A stretch of 64,000 nucleotides of DNA from Paenirhizobium cremeum (GCF_022884085.1 NZ_JAGGCS010000007.1:123459-187458), one strand, 5' to 3'; counted from the first letter of the stretch, positions 17,463 to 26,223 are shown. Translations and numbers: made by a program. The notes: generated by a model from the sequence alone, not told the origin.

Positions 17463-18419
17463 CTATTCGCCGAGCGCCGTCGCTTCCGATTGCGCAGTTG
17501 AGGTTTCCTTCGCCAGGCGGCGCTCGCGATACCAGATGAACAGACCCGACGCGATGAGGATGGCAGCGCCCGCAAAGGTCCACACCGTCGGAACGTCGCC
17601 GAAGATCACGTAGCCGAGGAGCAGTACGGCGAGGAACTGGAAATATTGCAGCGGCGCCAGGAAGGACGCCGGCGCATAGCGATGCGCATGGATGTAGAAA
17701 TAATGGCTGAGGGCCCCGAAAAAACCCGCGCCGATCAATGCAGCCCAAAGGCGCGGCTCGCCCGGCGAGACCCAGACGAAAGGCATGAGCGGCGTCAGGA
17801 TCGCCGCCGGCAACCCCGCCATAATCAAGAGCATGCTGCCCGGGGAATCCGTTCCGGCCAGACGCCGCGTCATGATGCTGTAGCTCGCGCCGACCAGCAC
17901 CGACAGCAGAATGATGCCGAACGCCGGTTCGAAGCTGCCCGGCGCCGGCCGCGTGATGACCAGAACGCCGAGAAAACCGACGAGGATCGCGCCCCAGCGG
18001 TAGCGTCCGACGGTCTCCCCGAGAAACACCACCGAGAGCAACGTGACGAAGATCGGCCCCATGAACTGGATCGACAGCGTCTGGGCGATCTGCAGGTAGC
18101 TCAGCGCCAGAAAGTTCAGGCCCGTGCAGACGATCTGCACCGAAGCGCGCGCCAGTTGCAGCCTGGGGCTCGCCGTTCTCCAGGCCGAAGGCGTGTTCCA
18201 GGGATTGAAGACGACGGCCACCAGCGCGAAGTGAATGGCGAAGCGAAACCACACGACCTCGATGGCCGGAAGATCCTGCGAAGCGATCTTGGCGCAACTG
18301 TCGAGAAAGGCGAACAGGGTGACTGCGATCAGCATGTATGCCGCCGCCCTGGCCTTGTTTGTGGGGAATGCGGTCGCGGATTGACCCATCTGTCGGTTGG
18401 CGGTGGCCGGCGATGCCAT
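17463..18419 (-). CDS. DMT superfamily (EamA) transporter
   Basis: The 318-residue protein has two EamA repeats, each of about five transmembrane helices. The first spans about residues 25-155 (AAYMLIAVTLFAFLDSCAKI...), with the conserved FLALSYLQIAQTLSIQFMGPIFVTLLSVVFLGE end. The second spans about 170-300. EamA proteins move small metabolites, often outward, across the inner membrane; the substrate here is unknown. It has its own upstream operator (site D), so it appears to belong to the ROK regulon, though it could simply be a neighbour. Confidence 0.88.
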   Translation of the reverse strand: MASPATANRQMGQSATAFPTNKARAAAYMLIAVTLFAFLDSCAKIASQDLPAIEVVWFRFAIHFALVAVVFNPWNTPSAWRTASPRLQLARASVQIVCTGLNFLALSYLQIAQTLSIQFMGPIFVTLLSVVFLGETVGRYRWGAILVGFLGVLVITRPAPGSFEPAFGIILLSVLVGASYSIMTRRLAGTDSPGSMLLIMAGLPAAILTPLMPFVWVSPGEPRLWAALIGAGFFGALSHYFYIHAHRYAPASFLAPLQYFQFLAVLLLGYVIFGDVPTVWTFAGAAILIASGLFIWYRERRLAKETSTAQSEATALGE

Positions 18420-18473
18420 GTCTGCCCTCGAAAACGAATTGCACTATCGTCTTCTATAGCAGCGAAATAAACA

Positions 18474-18490
18474 TTCGTCACCATGACGAA
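18474..18490. promoter_or_regulatory. ROK operator site D, perfect palindrome
   Basis: TTCGTCACCATGACGAA has perfect 6-bp arms and a 5-bp centre. On the minus strand it overlaps a possible -35 (GTGACG), with TATAGA 17 bp further on, just before the DMT gene. The 359-bp gap 18420-18778 contains this site and no gene that I can support. Confidence 0.65.
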
Positions 18491-18778
18491 CTATTAATTT
18501 GCGACGTGAACGCCGGATAAAAAACGGAAGCTTGGCTCCCGTGGGCACAGCAAGGCCGAGGGGTCCGCAAACCCTCGTTACGGACCTTAATAACGACCGC
18601 TTGTCGGTTAATGGCGAAACTTCCGGCGCGCGCCGCACGCCGATCTTCGTTGCGGGGTCGTCCGCCGGATCGCCCGTGCCACGACAACAAAGATAAGCGC
18701 TGACCGCGCGATCCGGCGGCATGGCCGGCTGCCTCCGCTTTGCAACGGGCAGTTTGCCCGGTCTAAGGCCGGAACCCG

Positions 18779-19288
18779 TCAGTACAGGCTGACGGCGTAA
18801 ACCTCTTGCGGAGCAAGCGGCAGCAAACGGTAGGCCATCTCGGCCTTCAATTCCTCGTGACGGGCAATCTCATCGGGCGTCTTGTCCTTCTTGGCGCCGA
18901 GGGTGACGAATTCTTCCTTCACATGGCCGGGCCGGATCACAGCCTGTACCGTGCGGCCGCGATAGCTGAAGCGGAACACGTAGGGTCCGGGCGGGTCGGT
19001 GATGACGTCCTTGCCGCCGATCGACTTGTCGACGGTCAACCGCCCCTCGGTGAGCGCCCGGGTCACCATTTCCAGCGCATCGCGTCCGCCGGGGCCGGAA
19101 AAGGCGGTCACGATCGTCACCTCGCGCCGTTCCAAGGGCGTGTCGGACAGCAGCGGAAACGCCGCCTGCATGGCTTTGAGCGCATGAGCCACGCCGCCCG
19201 GAAAGCCGCCGCCGTGATAGGCGTTGATGCTGTCGAAGGTGAAGCTGATCGGGTGGCCGTTGTCGAGCACGGTAATGGCATTAGACAT
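18779..19288 (-). CDS. FmdE-like domain protein, cysteine-poor
   Basis: The product is 169 residues from the ATG at 19288, which lies inside the last codons of the preceding gene. The stretch NAYHGGGFPGGVAHALKAMQ followed by GPGGRDALEMVTRALTEGRL resembles the FmdE fold, which normally reads HGHxCPG...CxxDAIQxxTG. Here the conserved cysteines are replaced (FPG, GGRDA), so Cys-based metal binding is unlikely at the usual place, though the two His remain possible ligands. It is the last gene of the FecCD importer operon with an 8-bp overlap. It has no signal or membrane helix. The function is unknown; the FmdE link is my reading of motif spacing. Confidence 0.5.
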   Translation of the reverse strand: MSNAITVLDNGHPISFTFDSINAYHGGGFPGGVAHALKAMQAAFPLLSDTPLERREVTIVTAFSGPGGRDALEMVTRALTEGRLTVDKSIGGKDVITDPPGPYVFRFSYRGRTVQAVIRPGHVKEEFVTLGAKKDKTPDEIARHEELKAEMAYRLLPLAPQEVYAVSLY

Positions 19289-20591
19289 CTGCAAGGGCTT
19301 TCAGGTTGGGAACGAAGCGGTCGAGGAAACGGGTCGTGGCCGGCATGAAATGCGAACCGTGATGGAACATCGGGTCGAGCGAGGAAAGGATCATCGTTCC
19401 CTTCGTCGAAACCCTGTCCTCGTAGAGGATCGCCCGGCCCTCGCCGTCACGGGCGAGCACCGTGGCGCCGTCCGGCGGCGTAAACCAGCCATGCAGGTGC
19501 CAGGTCGCTTCCCGGTCGCCGATGTCGGCCATCAGCGGATGGCGGGCCGCAGCTTCGGTGACGCGCACGCCGAGATCGGCTGCCGGATCGAGCCACCACC
19601 ACCAGTTCGTCGGAGTGCCGGTGAAGTCGACTTTCGGCAGCCACAGGTCGGACCGGCTCTCGCCGAGCGCGACCACAGTACCGCCCGCCGCCAGATGACG
19701 GGCAAGCACGGCTTTCTGCGCGATCATGCGCTGCACCGGCGTGCGGCAGGGAACCCACAGAATATCGTCGGGGCGCAGGATATCGGCGAGTTGTTCGGGC
19801 GCGCAGATCACGTCGAACGCTTCGGTATAGCGCGGTCCTTCCAGGCTGCGGATATGGTAGTAGGTACCACAGGACGGTGCGACAATGCGCCTCCCGGTCC
19901 GGCTCGACATGCGCATGCCGCCGTAGGTTTCGGGCTCGGCAAGCAATTCTTCGGCCGCCGACGATGACGACGCGGTCGGCCAAGGGTCGAGGCAGGCGCC
20001 GCCAAGGGTCCAGTCAATCATGCGGCGCGTCAGCTCGCCCGAAAGGTTCCATTCCAGCCCCATGGAACCGAGATCGTTGCCGGCATGGGAAAAGATGCGT
20101 CCGCCCCCAGGCCGGTCCCAGACCCAATCGACCGGCACCTTCGCCGACCCCAGACCGTTCACCGCCACGGCGCCTTCCGGCAGCGGATTGCAGCCCCGGC
20201 CGTAAAAGCCCGCCACGCCCTTGTTGGTCTCGAGCTTCGAAAGGTCGATGCCGGAAAACAACGGATGCGGGTTGACGGAGGAAAGGTCGAAATCGGCGCG
20301 CTTCGGCGCCTCGATCGGCCGGTACTGGGCCATGCCCTCGACCAGCGGCCGCACCATGTGGCCGTTGAAAAACCAGCGTCCGCCGGCGTCGAGGAAGGCG
20401 GCAAGCACGTCGCGCATCAGGACCATGGCATTCTGGTCGAGCTGGTTGCCGGTAATCAGGCCCCTGTGGGCCAGAAGCATATCCGCCGTCAGCGCCGACT
20501 GCTCGACGATCGTCACCACGCCCTCGGCTGCGGCCGCCTTCACCGTCTCGGACGGGTCATCGTAGGCGGATTTCAGATAGATCGTGGTCAT
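19281..20591 (-). CDS. Tandem glutamine-amidotransferase/ThuA-like protein of unknown function
   Basis: The 436-residue protein has two similar halves. Residues about 1-190 contain GLITGNQLDQN, FLDAGGRWFFNGH and HPLFSGID. Residues about 220-436 contain ILWVPCRTPVQRM, LAAGGTVVALGES and HPLMADIG. This layout resembles a duplicated class I amidotransferase-like (ThuA-like) flavodoxin fold. The nucleophile elbow has no Cys in either copy (FNGH, ALGES), so amidotransferase activity is unlikely. It overlaps the ATPase stop by 4 bp and the next gene by 8 bp, so it is translated with the importer. There is no signal peptide. It is probably a cytoplasmic partner that processes or senses the imported ligand. 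Confidence 0.6.
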   Translation of the reverse strand: MTTIYLKSAYDDPSETVKAAAAEGVVTIVEQSALTADMLLAHRGLITGNQLDQNAMVLMRDVLAAFLDAGGRWFFNGHMVRPLVEGMAQYRPIEAPKRADFDLSSVNPHPLFSGIDLSKLETNKGVAGFYGRGCNPLPEGAVAVNGLGSAKVPVDWVWDRPGGGRIFSHAGNDLGSMGLEWNLSGELTRRMIDWTLGGACLDPWPTASSSSAAEELLAEPETYGGMRMSSRTGRRIVAPSCGTYYHIRSLEGPRYTEAFDVICAPEQLADILRPDDILWVPCRTPVQRMIAQKAVLARHLAAGGTVVALGESRSDLWLPKVDFTGTPTNWWWWLDPAADLGVRVTEAAARHPLMADIGDREATWHLHGWFTPPDGATVLARDGEGRAILYEDRVSTKGTMILSSLDPMFHHGSHFMPATTRFLDRFVPNLKALADV

Positions 20592-21346
20592 GCTGCCTCT
20601 ATTCCGGCGAAGGCGGGCAGGATCGCCCGGCGCGTCTCGCCCGTCGGTCCGGTGACGTCCACCCATCGCATCGCCACGCCGTAGAGTTCGGACAGCTTGT
20701 GGGGCTCGATCATCTCGGCGACGGTACCGTGGATTTCGCGCCCGCCGGGCATCATCAGCAACACGTCGTCGGCCGCCGCCAGCGCATGGTTGGGGTCGTG
20801 GGTGGTGAACAGGATCGCCTTGTCGCGGCGAAGCCTGAGCGTGTTCAAGAGTTCCAGCGTGCGCGACTGGTTGCCGAGATCGAGCGCAGAGGTCGGTTCG
20901 TCGAAGACCAGAGCCGGCGATCCGGTGGCGATGGCACGGGCGATCAGAACCATCTGCCGCTGGCCGCCGGACATGCGGTCGTAGCGAAGCTCGGCCAGAT
21001 GGCAGGCGCCGACCTCGACCAGCGCCTCCTCGGCCGCCGCGCGGTCGTCCGCCGAGGGCTGGCCGAACAGGCCAAGCCTGGCCGCCCGACCCATGATGAC
21101 CACGTCGAGGCCAGAAAGCTTGGCCTGCGAGGCGCCGTGCTGCGGCACGTAGCCGGCAATTTTCGGGGCGCTGCGGCGACCCTTCGCCAGCGGCTGGAAA
21201 CCGAGCAGGGCCCGCAGCAGCGTGGTCTTGCCGCGACCATTGGGGCCGAGTACCGCCATGGAACGGCCGACCGGCACGGTGAAGCTGATGCCGGAAAACA
21301 GGGTGCGGGCGCCGAAGGAAACGGAAGCGTCTTCAAGACCGATCAT
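20588..21346 (-). CDS. FecCD-type ABC importer, ATP-binding protein (FecE/BtuD-like)
   Basis: The 252-residue ATPase has Walker A LGPNGRGKTTLLRAL, the signature MSGGQRQMVLIARAIA, Walker B LVFDEPTSALDLGNQ and the switch His in FTTHDPNHALAAAD. The ATG at 21346 overlaps the permease stop by 4 bp; the long open frame upstream is a shadow of the permease. It drives uptake of an iron-siderophore, corrinoid, haem or oxyanion-type ligand with the permease and binding protein directly upstream. Confidence 0.92.
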   Translation of the reverse strand: MIGLEDASVSFGARTLFSGISFTVPVGRSMAVLGPNGRGKTTLLRALLGFQPLAKGRRSAPKIAGYVPQHGASQAKLSGLDVVIMGRAARLGLFGQPSADDRAAAEEALVEVGACHLAELRYDRMSGGQRQMVLIARAIATGSPALVFDEPTSALDLGNQSRTLELLNTLRLRRDKAILFTTHDPNHALAAADDVLLMMPGGREIHGTVAEMIEPHKLSELYGVAMRWVDVTGPTGETRRAILPAFAGIEAA

Positions 21347-22395
21347 GTGCGGTTCGTCTCCTTGAAGTGGCGGCGCAGCAGGTAGCCGAACACCGGCGCG
21401 CCGACCAGCGCAGTCAGGACGCCAAGCGGGATCTCGGCCGCCGTCAGCGTGCGCGCCATGGTGTCGATCAGCGTCAGATAGGCGGCACCCAGCAGGGCCG
21501 AGGCCGGGATCAGCGCGCGGTGATCCTCGCCAACCAGGATGCGCGCAGCATGCGGCACGACGAGGCCGATCCAGCCGATGATGCCGGCCACCGCCACCGA
21601 GGTTCCGGTCATCAGCGAAATGGCGATGAAGACATACCAGCGCTCGCGGTCGGGATTGACACCGAGCGAACGGGCCTCTTGCTCCTCGAGCGCCAGAAGG
21701 TTGAGGCGGTAGCGCAACAGCCAGACGGCAAGAAGACCAAGCCCCATGCCCGGCACGGCGAGCCACAGGCGGGGCCAGGTGGCGGTGGAGAACGACCCCA
21801 TCAGCCAGTAGACGATGGCGGGCAGCGAGGTATTGGGATCGGCGACGAACTGCACCACCGAGACCAGTGCGGCAAACAGCGCGCCGACGATCATGCCGGC
21901 CAGGATCACGGTGATGACCTCAGTGCGGCCATTGATGCGGGCAAGAAGCCCGACCAGAACCAGCGCCGACAGGCCGAGCAGGAAGGCCATGCCGAGCAGG
22001 ACGAAACCGGAATAGCCGAACAGGATGGCGAGCGCGCCGCCGAAGGCTGCACCCTGGCTGATGCCGAGCACCTGCGGCGAGACCAGCGGATTGCGGAACA
22101 CGCCCTGCAGCGCCGCCCCGCCAACGGCGAGCGCCGCACCCGACAGCGCCGCCAGAAGCACGCGCGGCAGACGCACGAGCAGCACGATACGCTCGTCCAT
22201 CTGGGTCGGCACGGCATCCGGGTTCAGGATCGCCGCCAGCAGGATCTCGCCGATGCGCGTCACATCGACGGAAAAGCGTCCGGCCCCGATCGAAAACAGC
22301 ATGGCGGCGGCGAGCACCAGCCCCATGAGCCCGAACGCGCCAATCCTGAAGCCGATCCGGCTTCGGCGCCCGCTCTCCGTCGCGGCCATCGCCAT
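21343..22395 (-). CDS. FecCD-family ABC importer permease
   Basis: The 350-residue inner-membrane protein has about ten helices and the typical FecCD/BtuC motifs LPRVLLAALSGAALAVGGA, GVFRNPLVSPQVLGISQGAAFG, LALEEQEARSLGV and GIIGWIGLVVPHAAR. It forms the homodimeric channel of a type II importer. Only 1 bp separates it from the upstream binding-protein gene. The substrate class (metal chelate, corrinoid, molybdate-like) cannot be chosen from this subunit. Confidence 0.93.
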   Translation of the reverse strand: MAMAATESGRRSRIGFRIGAFGLMGLVLAAAMLFSIGAGRFSVDVTRIGEILLAAILNPDAVPTQMDERIVLLVRLPRVLLAALSGAALAVGGAALQGVFRNPLVSPQVLGISQGAAFGGALAILFGYSGFVLLGMAFLLGLSALVLVGLLARINGRTEVITVILAGMIVGALFAALVSVVQFVADPNTSLPAIVYWLMGSFSTATWPRLWLAVPGMGLGLLAVWLLRYRLNLLALEEQEARSLGVNPDRERWYVFIAISLMTGTSVAVAGIIGWIGLVVPHAARILVGEDHRALIPASALLGAAYLTLIDTMARTLTAAEIPLGVLTALVGAPVFGYLLRRHFKETNRT

Positions 22396-22396
22396 C

Positions 22397-23482
22397 TTAC
22401 TTCGCCTTGAACTGGGCGTAGTTCGTGGCGTCGCCCTGCATGCCGATCCACAGGATGCCGTCGATGTCCTCGTCGGTCAGGTCGTAGTCGTAGAGCGTCT
22501 TGTAGGCTTTTTTCATCTCGCCGCGCAGGTCGTACTGGAAGATGTCGGGATGCAGGAGATTGGCGAGCCACATCCAGGTCAGCGGGCTTTCCTGGTTCGG
22601 CGGGTCCCAGCGATAACCGCCGAGCGGCATCTTGTAGACGCGCTTTTCCTGGGCGGCCTTGGTCAGCGACAGGATCGGGTCGTCATAGATCCGCCCGACG
22701 CCGAGCTTGGCCTCGAAGCTATTGAGGAGGATGACGTCCGGGTTCCACTCGGCGATCTGCTCGGGACTGATCGTCGTGCCCTGGCCTTCAACCTTGGCGG
22801 AAGCCGATGTGGCGCCGACCAGATTGATATAAAAGGCGTTGTAATTGCCCTTGTCGCCGGAAGCGGTCAGCCCCTCGAGCGCGCGCCCGAGATAAAGCAC
22901 CTTCGGCTTCTTCTCCGCCGGAATGTCCTTCGACTTCGCGGCCATTTCGGCGGCCACCTGATCGCGCCAGCCGTTAATCATATCGGCGCGCTCGGGCTTG
23001 CCCATCGCGGTCGCCACCATTGCCTGGTACTGCTTGGTCTTTTCCTCCGTGCCGTAGGAAATCAGCAGCGCGGTGAGGCCGGCATTGACGATCGGGTCGA
23101 CCAGGTCGGGGCCGCGATCGGCCCACTGGATCACCAGTTCCGGATTGGTGGCCGCAAGTTCCTCGACGTTCGGAATGAAGTTCGGCGCGGTGATGTCGGA
23201 GGGGATGTCCTTGGCCTCGGGGAAGATCCTGCCGAGCACGCCCTCGACGATCGCCGACTTGGCGGTCGGGTTCATGCCGACGAGCTTGGACGTTCCGCCG
23301 TCCATGGCGATGATGGTCGAGGCCATCGGGATCGGGATCGAGGCGATGCGCTCGGCCGGCTTTGCCAGCGTCACTGTGCGCTTTTCATGGTCGATGATGG
23401 TGATCGGTTCCGCCAATGAAATGACCGGTTGCGTAACAACGAGCGCAAGAGCGATCGCCAGCTCGTTCCGTCTGGAAAACAT
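22397..23482 (-). CDS. FecCD-type ABC importer substrate-binding protein (TroA/FepB fold)
   Basis: The 361-residue periplasmic protein has a signal peptide (residues 1-24, ending ISLAEP). The fold is typical of siderophore/metal-chelate binding proteins: ITIIDHEKRTVTLAKPAERI, a long central helix, ELAATNPELVIQWADRG, EWNPDVILLNSF, and a C-terminal SPLTWMWLANLLHPDIFQYDL. The ATG at 23482 with GAGGGA 8 bp upstream is preferred over the TTG five codons earlier. It is the first gene of a five-gene operon. No Fur-box-like palindrome is obvious; a lone TTGACA lies about 50-55 bp upstream without a good -10. Confidence 0.88.
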   Translation of the reverse strand: MFSRRNELAIALALVVTQPVISLAEPITIIDHEKRTVTLAKPAERIASIPIPMASTIIAMDGGTSKLVGMNPTAKSAIVEGVLGRIFPEAKDIPSDITAPNFIPNVEELAATNPELVIQWADRGPDLVDPIVNAGLTALLISYGTEEKTKQYQAMVATAMGKPERADMINGWRDQVAAEMAAKSKDIPAEKKPKVLYLGRALEGLTASGDKGNYNAFYINLVGATSASAKVEGQGTTISPEQIAEWNPDVILLNSFEAKLGVGRIYDDPILSLTKAAQEKRVYKMPLGGYRWDPPNQESPLTWMWLANLLHPDIFQYDLRGEMKKAYKTLYDYDLTDEDIDGILWIGMQGDATNYAQFKAK

Positions 23483-23771
23483 GAAACTGTCCCTCAAAAT
23501 TTAGTGCTATATCTCCATCCTAAATATGATTGATAGTGTCAAGTTTTTTGGAATTTTTGTGTGTCGTGAGGACATCGGGGCGTCCCACAGGGGATACGGC
23601 ATGCCACCGATCGGCGCCGGTTCCGTGCCGGCATCCAGGTACGGAACCGACAAGAGAGCGGCCTCCCGACGCTGCGTCAGCCTGGGGAGATCGATCTTCC
23701 CGGCTTTTGAGTCGCAATCGTTCGGTCGAGAGAAGAGCGTTGCCTTGCCAGGGCGAAGGCAACGCCTCGCA

Positions 23772-25271
23772 TCAGAGTTCCACAAGCGCCTCGCGGCGCA
23801 GCACGTGTTTCATCACCTTTCCGGAGCCGGTCCGGGGCAGGCTGGTGACGAAGCGAAACTCCTTCGGCACCTTGTAGCGGGCGATCAGCGACTGGCAATG
23901 CCGTGCGAGTTCCTCAGGGTCGGGCCGCCGATCCGGGGCCATGACCACATAGGCTCGTCCAACCTCGCCCCAGCGCTCGTCTGGAATGCCGATGACCGCC
24001 ACCTCGCGGACACCGGGATGTTCGGCAAGCGCTGCCTCTATCTCGACCGGGTAGACGTTCTCGCCGCCGGAGATGAACATGTCCTTGCGGCGGTCCACGA
24101 TCGAGATGAAACCGTCCTCGTCGCGGCGTCCGACATCGCCGGTTCGAATCCAGCCATCCGCCGTGAAGCTGCGCTGCCGTTCTTCCGGCCGGTTCCAGTA
24201 GCCGGTGACGACATTGAGCCCGAAGACCAGGATCTCCCCCGGAGACCCGTCCGGCACGTCGCGGTCGTCTTCATCCACCAGCCTTATGGCTGTCAGCGGT
24301 CCCGCAAGGCCGACCGCGCCCGCCTTGGCGCGCAGAAGCTCCTGCGACAGGGGCATGCCGAGAGTGGTCCCGGTTTCGGTCATGCCGTAGCCGTCGACCA
24401 TGCGCACGCCGTGATCGAGCCACCAGCGGATATGAGCCGGCGGGTTCGGCGCGCCCCCGGTGAAGAGCGCCTTGAGCCTGCTCCACCGTTCGGGCGCGAA
24501 GTTCGACGCATGGCGAAGGGCTTCCGCCATCTGGGGCACGCAGAAATAATGCGTGACGCCGAAATCGGGATTGCCCAGCCGCTCATTGGTCAGTTCGGGA
24601 TCGAAGCCGGGCGAGACGATGAAGGTGCCGCCGCGCAGCATCGGCGGCCAGATCTGCGTGACGATGCCGATGACATGGAACATGGGGCTGTCGCAGAGGA
24701 ACACGCAACCTGTGTCCACCTCGCCCAGGATGTTGAAGTTCACCGCGGTCGCCAGCAGAAATTGCGAGGTCAGCAGCGCACCCTTCGGCACGCCTGAGGT
24801 GCCGGAGGTATAGAGAATGATGCATGTGTCGTGACCGGAGTGCGGCGTGCATCGCGCTCCCGGCTCCGCGACCGCGACATCGGAGGCGAAATTGCGAAAG
24901 CTCTTCGCGCGGCAGCCGGGCGGCAGTTCCGGGATATCCTCGTCGGTATAGAGGATCGACGGCGTGCAGTCCCTCAGCAACTGCCCGAGTTCCTGCTGCG
25001 ACAGGCGCCAGTTGAGCGGAACGAAGATCGCGCCGAGCCGCATCAGCGCCTGCTGCAGGATGACCTGATGCACGTTGTTGCGGGCAAGCACAGCCACCCG
25101 GTCGCCCTTCACGATGCCTTCGGCGCCCAGCACGGTCACGGCGCGCTGGATATCCGTGTCAAGTTCCCGGTAGGTCCACTGCCGATTGCCGGCAAGATCG
25201 ACGCAGGCCGTCGCCGCCGGCCGGAGGCGCGCGTGAAGCGCCACCGGATCGGGTGAAATGAAGTCCAGCAT
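23772..25271 (-). CDS. fcs: AMP-forming acyl-CoA synthetase, probable hydroxycinnamate (feruloyl)-CoA ligase
   Basis: The 499-residue adenylating enzyme shows the P-loop-like ILYTSGTSGVPKGALL, the A5 motif VDGYGMTETG, A7 GWIRTGDVGRRDEDG, A8 IVDRRKDMFISGGENVYPVEIE and the catalytic Lys in LPRTGSGKVMKHVL. It would activate ferulate, coumarate or caffeate with ATP and CoA in the cytoplasm. The substrate is inferred from the two upstream genes, a hydroxycinnamoyl-CoA hydratase-lyase and a vanillin-type dehydrogenase, with which it forms an operon. Benzoate- or fatty-acid-CoA ligase would be the alternative without that context. Confidence 0.8.
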   Translation of the reverse strand: MLDFISPDPVALHARLRPAATACVDLAGNRQWTYRELDTDIQRAVTVLGAEGIVKGDRVAVLARNNVHQVILQQALMRLGAIFVPLNWRLSQQELGQLLRDCTPSILYTDEDIPELPPGCRAKSFRNFASDVAVAEPGARCTPHSGHDTCIILYTSGTSGVPKGALLTSQFLLATAVNFNILGEVDTGCVFLCDSPMFHVIGIVTQIWPPMLRGGTFIVSPGFDPELTNERLGNPDFGVTHYFCVPQMAEALRHASNFAPERWSRLKALFTGGAPNPPAHIRWWLDHGVRMVDGYGMTETGTTLGMPLSQELLRAKAGAVGLAGPLTAIRLVDEDDRDVPDGSPGEILVFGLNVVTGYWNRPEERQRSFTADGWIRTGDVGRRDEDGFISIVDRRKDMFISGGENVYPVEIEAALAEHPGVREVAVIGIPDERWGEVGRAYVVMAPDRRPDPEELARHCQSLIARYKVPKEFRFVTSLPRTGSGKVMKHVLRREALVEL

Positions 25272-25301
25272 TTTTCCTCCTCCCTTTCTCCTCCTCGGGC
25301 T

Positions 25302-26132
25302 TCAGCGAACCTTGCGGTCCTTGTCATAGGCCCCAAGGCCCGGCTTGTAGGATTTTTCGTCGATGAACTGACGAATGCCCTCCTTGCGTCCCTCGTTGTC
25401 GAAGGAGTTTGCAGCCTCCTGGGCGCGGACGAGATAATCCTCCGCCTCGTCATAGGTCATCACGCCGACGCGGCGGATGGCGTCCTTGGTGGCCTTGAGC
25501 GCGACCGGGTTCTTTGCGCGCAGGATCTTCGCCACCTCGCTCACCCGATCCTTGAGCTGGGCAAGCGGCACGCTTTCGTTGACGAGGCCCCACTCGGCAG
25601 CCGTCTTTCCGTCGATCGGCTCACCCAGCAGCGCATGATACATGGCCTTGCGGAAGGGCAGCAACTCCACGGCGACCTTGGTCGCCCCGCCGCCCGGCAG
25701 GATGCCCCAGTTGATTTCCGAGAGGCCGAACTTCGCTTCATCCGCCGCGAATGCGAGATCGCAGGCAAAGAGCGGACCGTAGCCACCGCCGAAGCACCAG
25801 CCGTTGACCATGGCGATGGTCGGCTTCTGGTACCAGCGCAGCCGGCGCCACCAGCCGTAGCTTTCCCGCTGGGACCGGCGGACCCCCTTGAGCCCTTCGG
25901 CCTCCGTTTCCCGGAAATACTCCTTGAGATCCATGCCGGCCGTCCAGGCAGCCCCCTCCCCGGTCAGCACCAGCACGGCGACATCGGAACGGAACTCGAG
26001 TTCGTCGAGCACCTCCATCATCGCCCGGTTGAGCGTCGGGCTCATCGCATTGCGTTTGTCGGGACGGTTGAAGCGCACCCATGCGATGCCATCGATGACA
26101 TCAAATGCGACAGTATCGGTATCGTTGGCCAT
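25302..26132 (-). CDS. ech: p-Hydroxycinnamoyl-CoA hydratase/lyase (feruloyl-CoA hydratase)
   Basis: The 276-residue crotonase-fold enzyme hydrates feruloyl-CoA and cleaves it to vanillin and acetyl-CoA. It closely follows the Pseudomonas HCHL pattern: NRPDKRNAMSPTLNRAMM, AWTAGMDLKEYFRE, KPTIAMVNGWCFGGGYGPLF, FGLSEINWGILPGG (Glu139, the family catalytic acid), LVNESVPLAQL and EDYLVRAQ (Tyr233, equivalent to the active-site Tyr). The length is normal. It lies 30 bp before the CoA ligase and 91 bp after the dehydrogenase. HCHL identity is well supported because ordinary enoyl-CoA hydratases lack the AGMDLKEYFRE and NGWCFGGG combination. Confidence 0.93.
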   Translation of the reverse strand: MANDTDTVAFDVIDGIAWVRFNRPDKRNAMSPTLNRAMMEVLDELEFRSDVAVLVLTGEGAAWTAGMDLKEYFRETEAEGLKGVRRSQRESYGWWRRLRWYQKPTIAMVNGWCFGGGYGPLFACDLAFAADEAKFGLSEINWGILPGGGATKVAVELLPFRKAMYHALLGEPIDGKTAAEWGLVNESVPLAQLKDRVSEVAKILRAKNPVALKATKDAIRRVGVMTYDEAEDYLVRAQEAANSFDNEGRKEGIRQFIDEKSYKPGLGAYDKDRKVR

Positions 26133-26223
26133 GTGGCCCTCCTTGGAAATGCATCAATTGGAGCGGGCCGGCGCAGCGTGTCGCCGGCTTCTGATCTTGG
26201 CGGCGGGCGCTGTCCCCGTCCCG

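Noticed and set aside
23535..23545. TTGACA on the minus strand upstream of the FecCD binding-protein gene as a promoter
   Set aside because: No acceptable -10 lies 16-18 bp downstream, and no Fur-like palindrome accompanies it.
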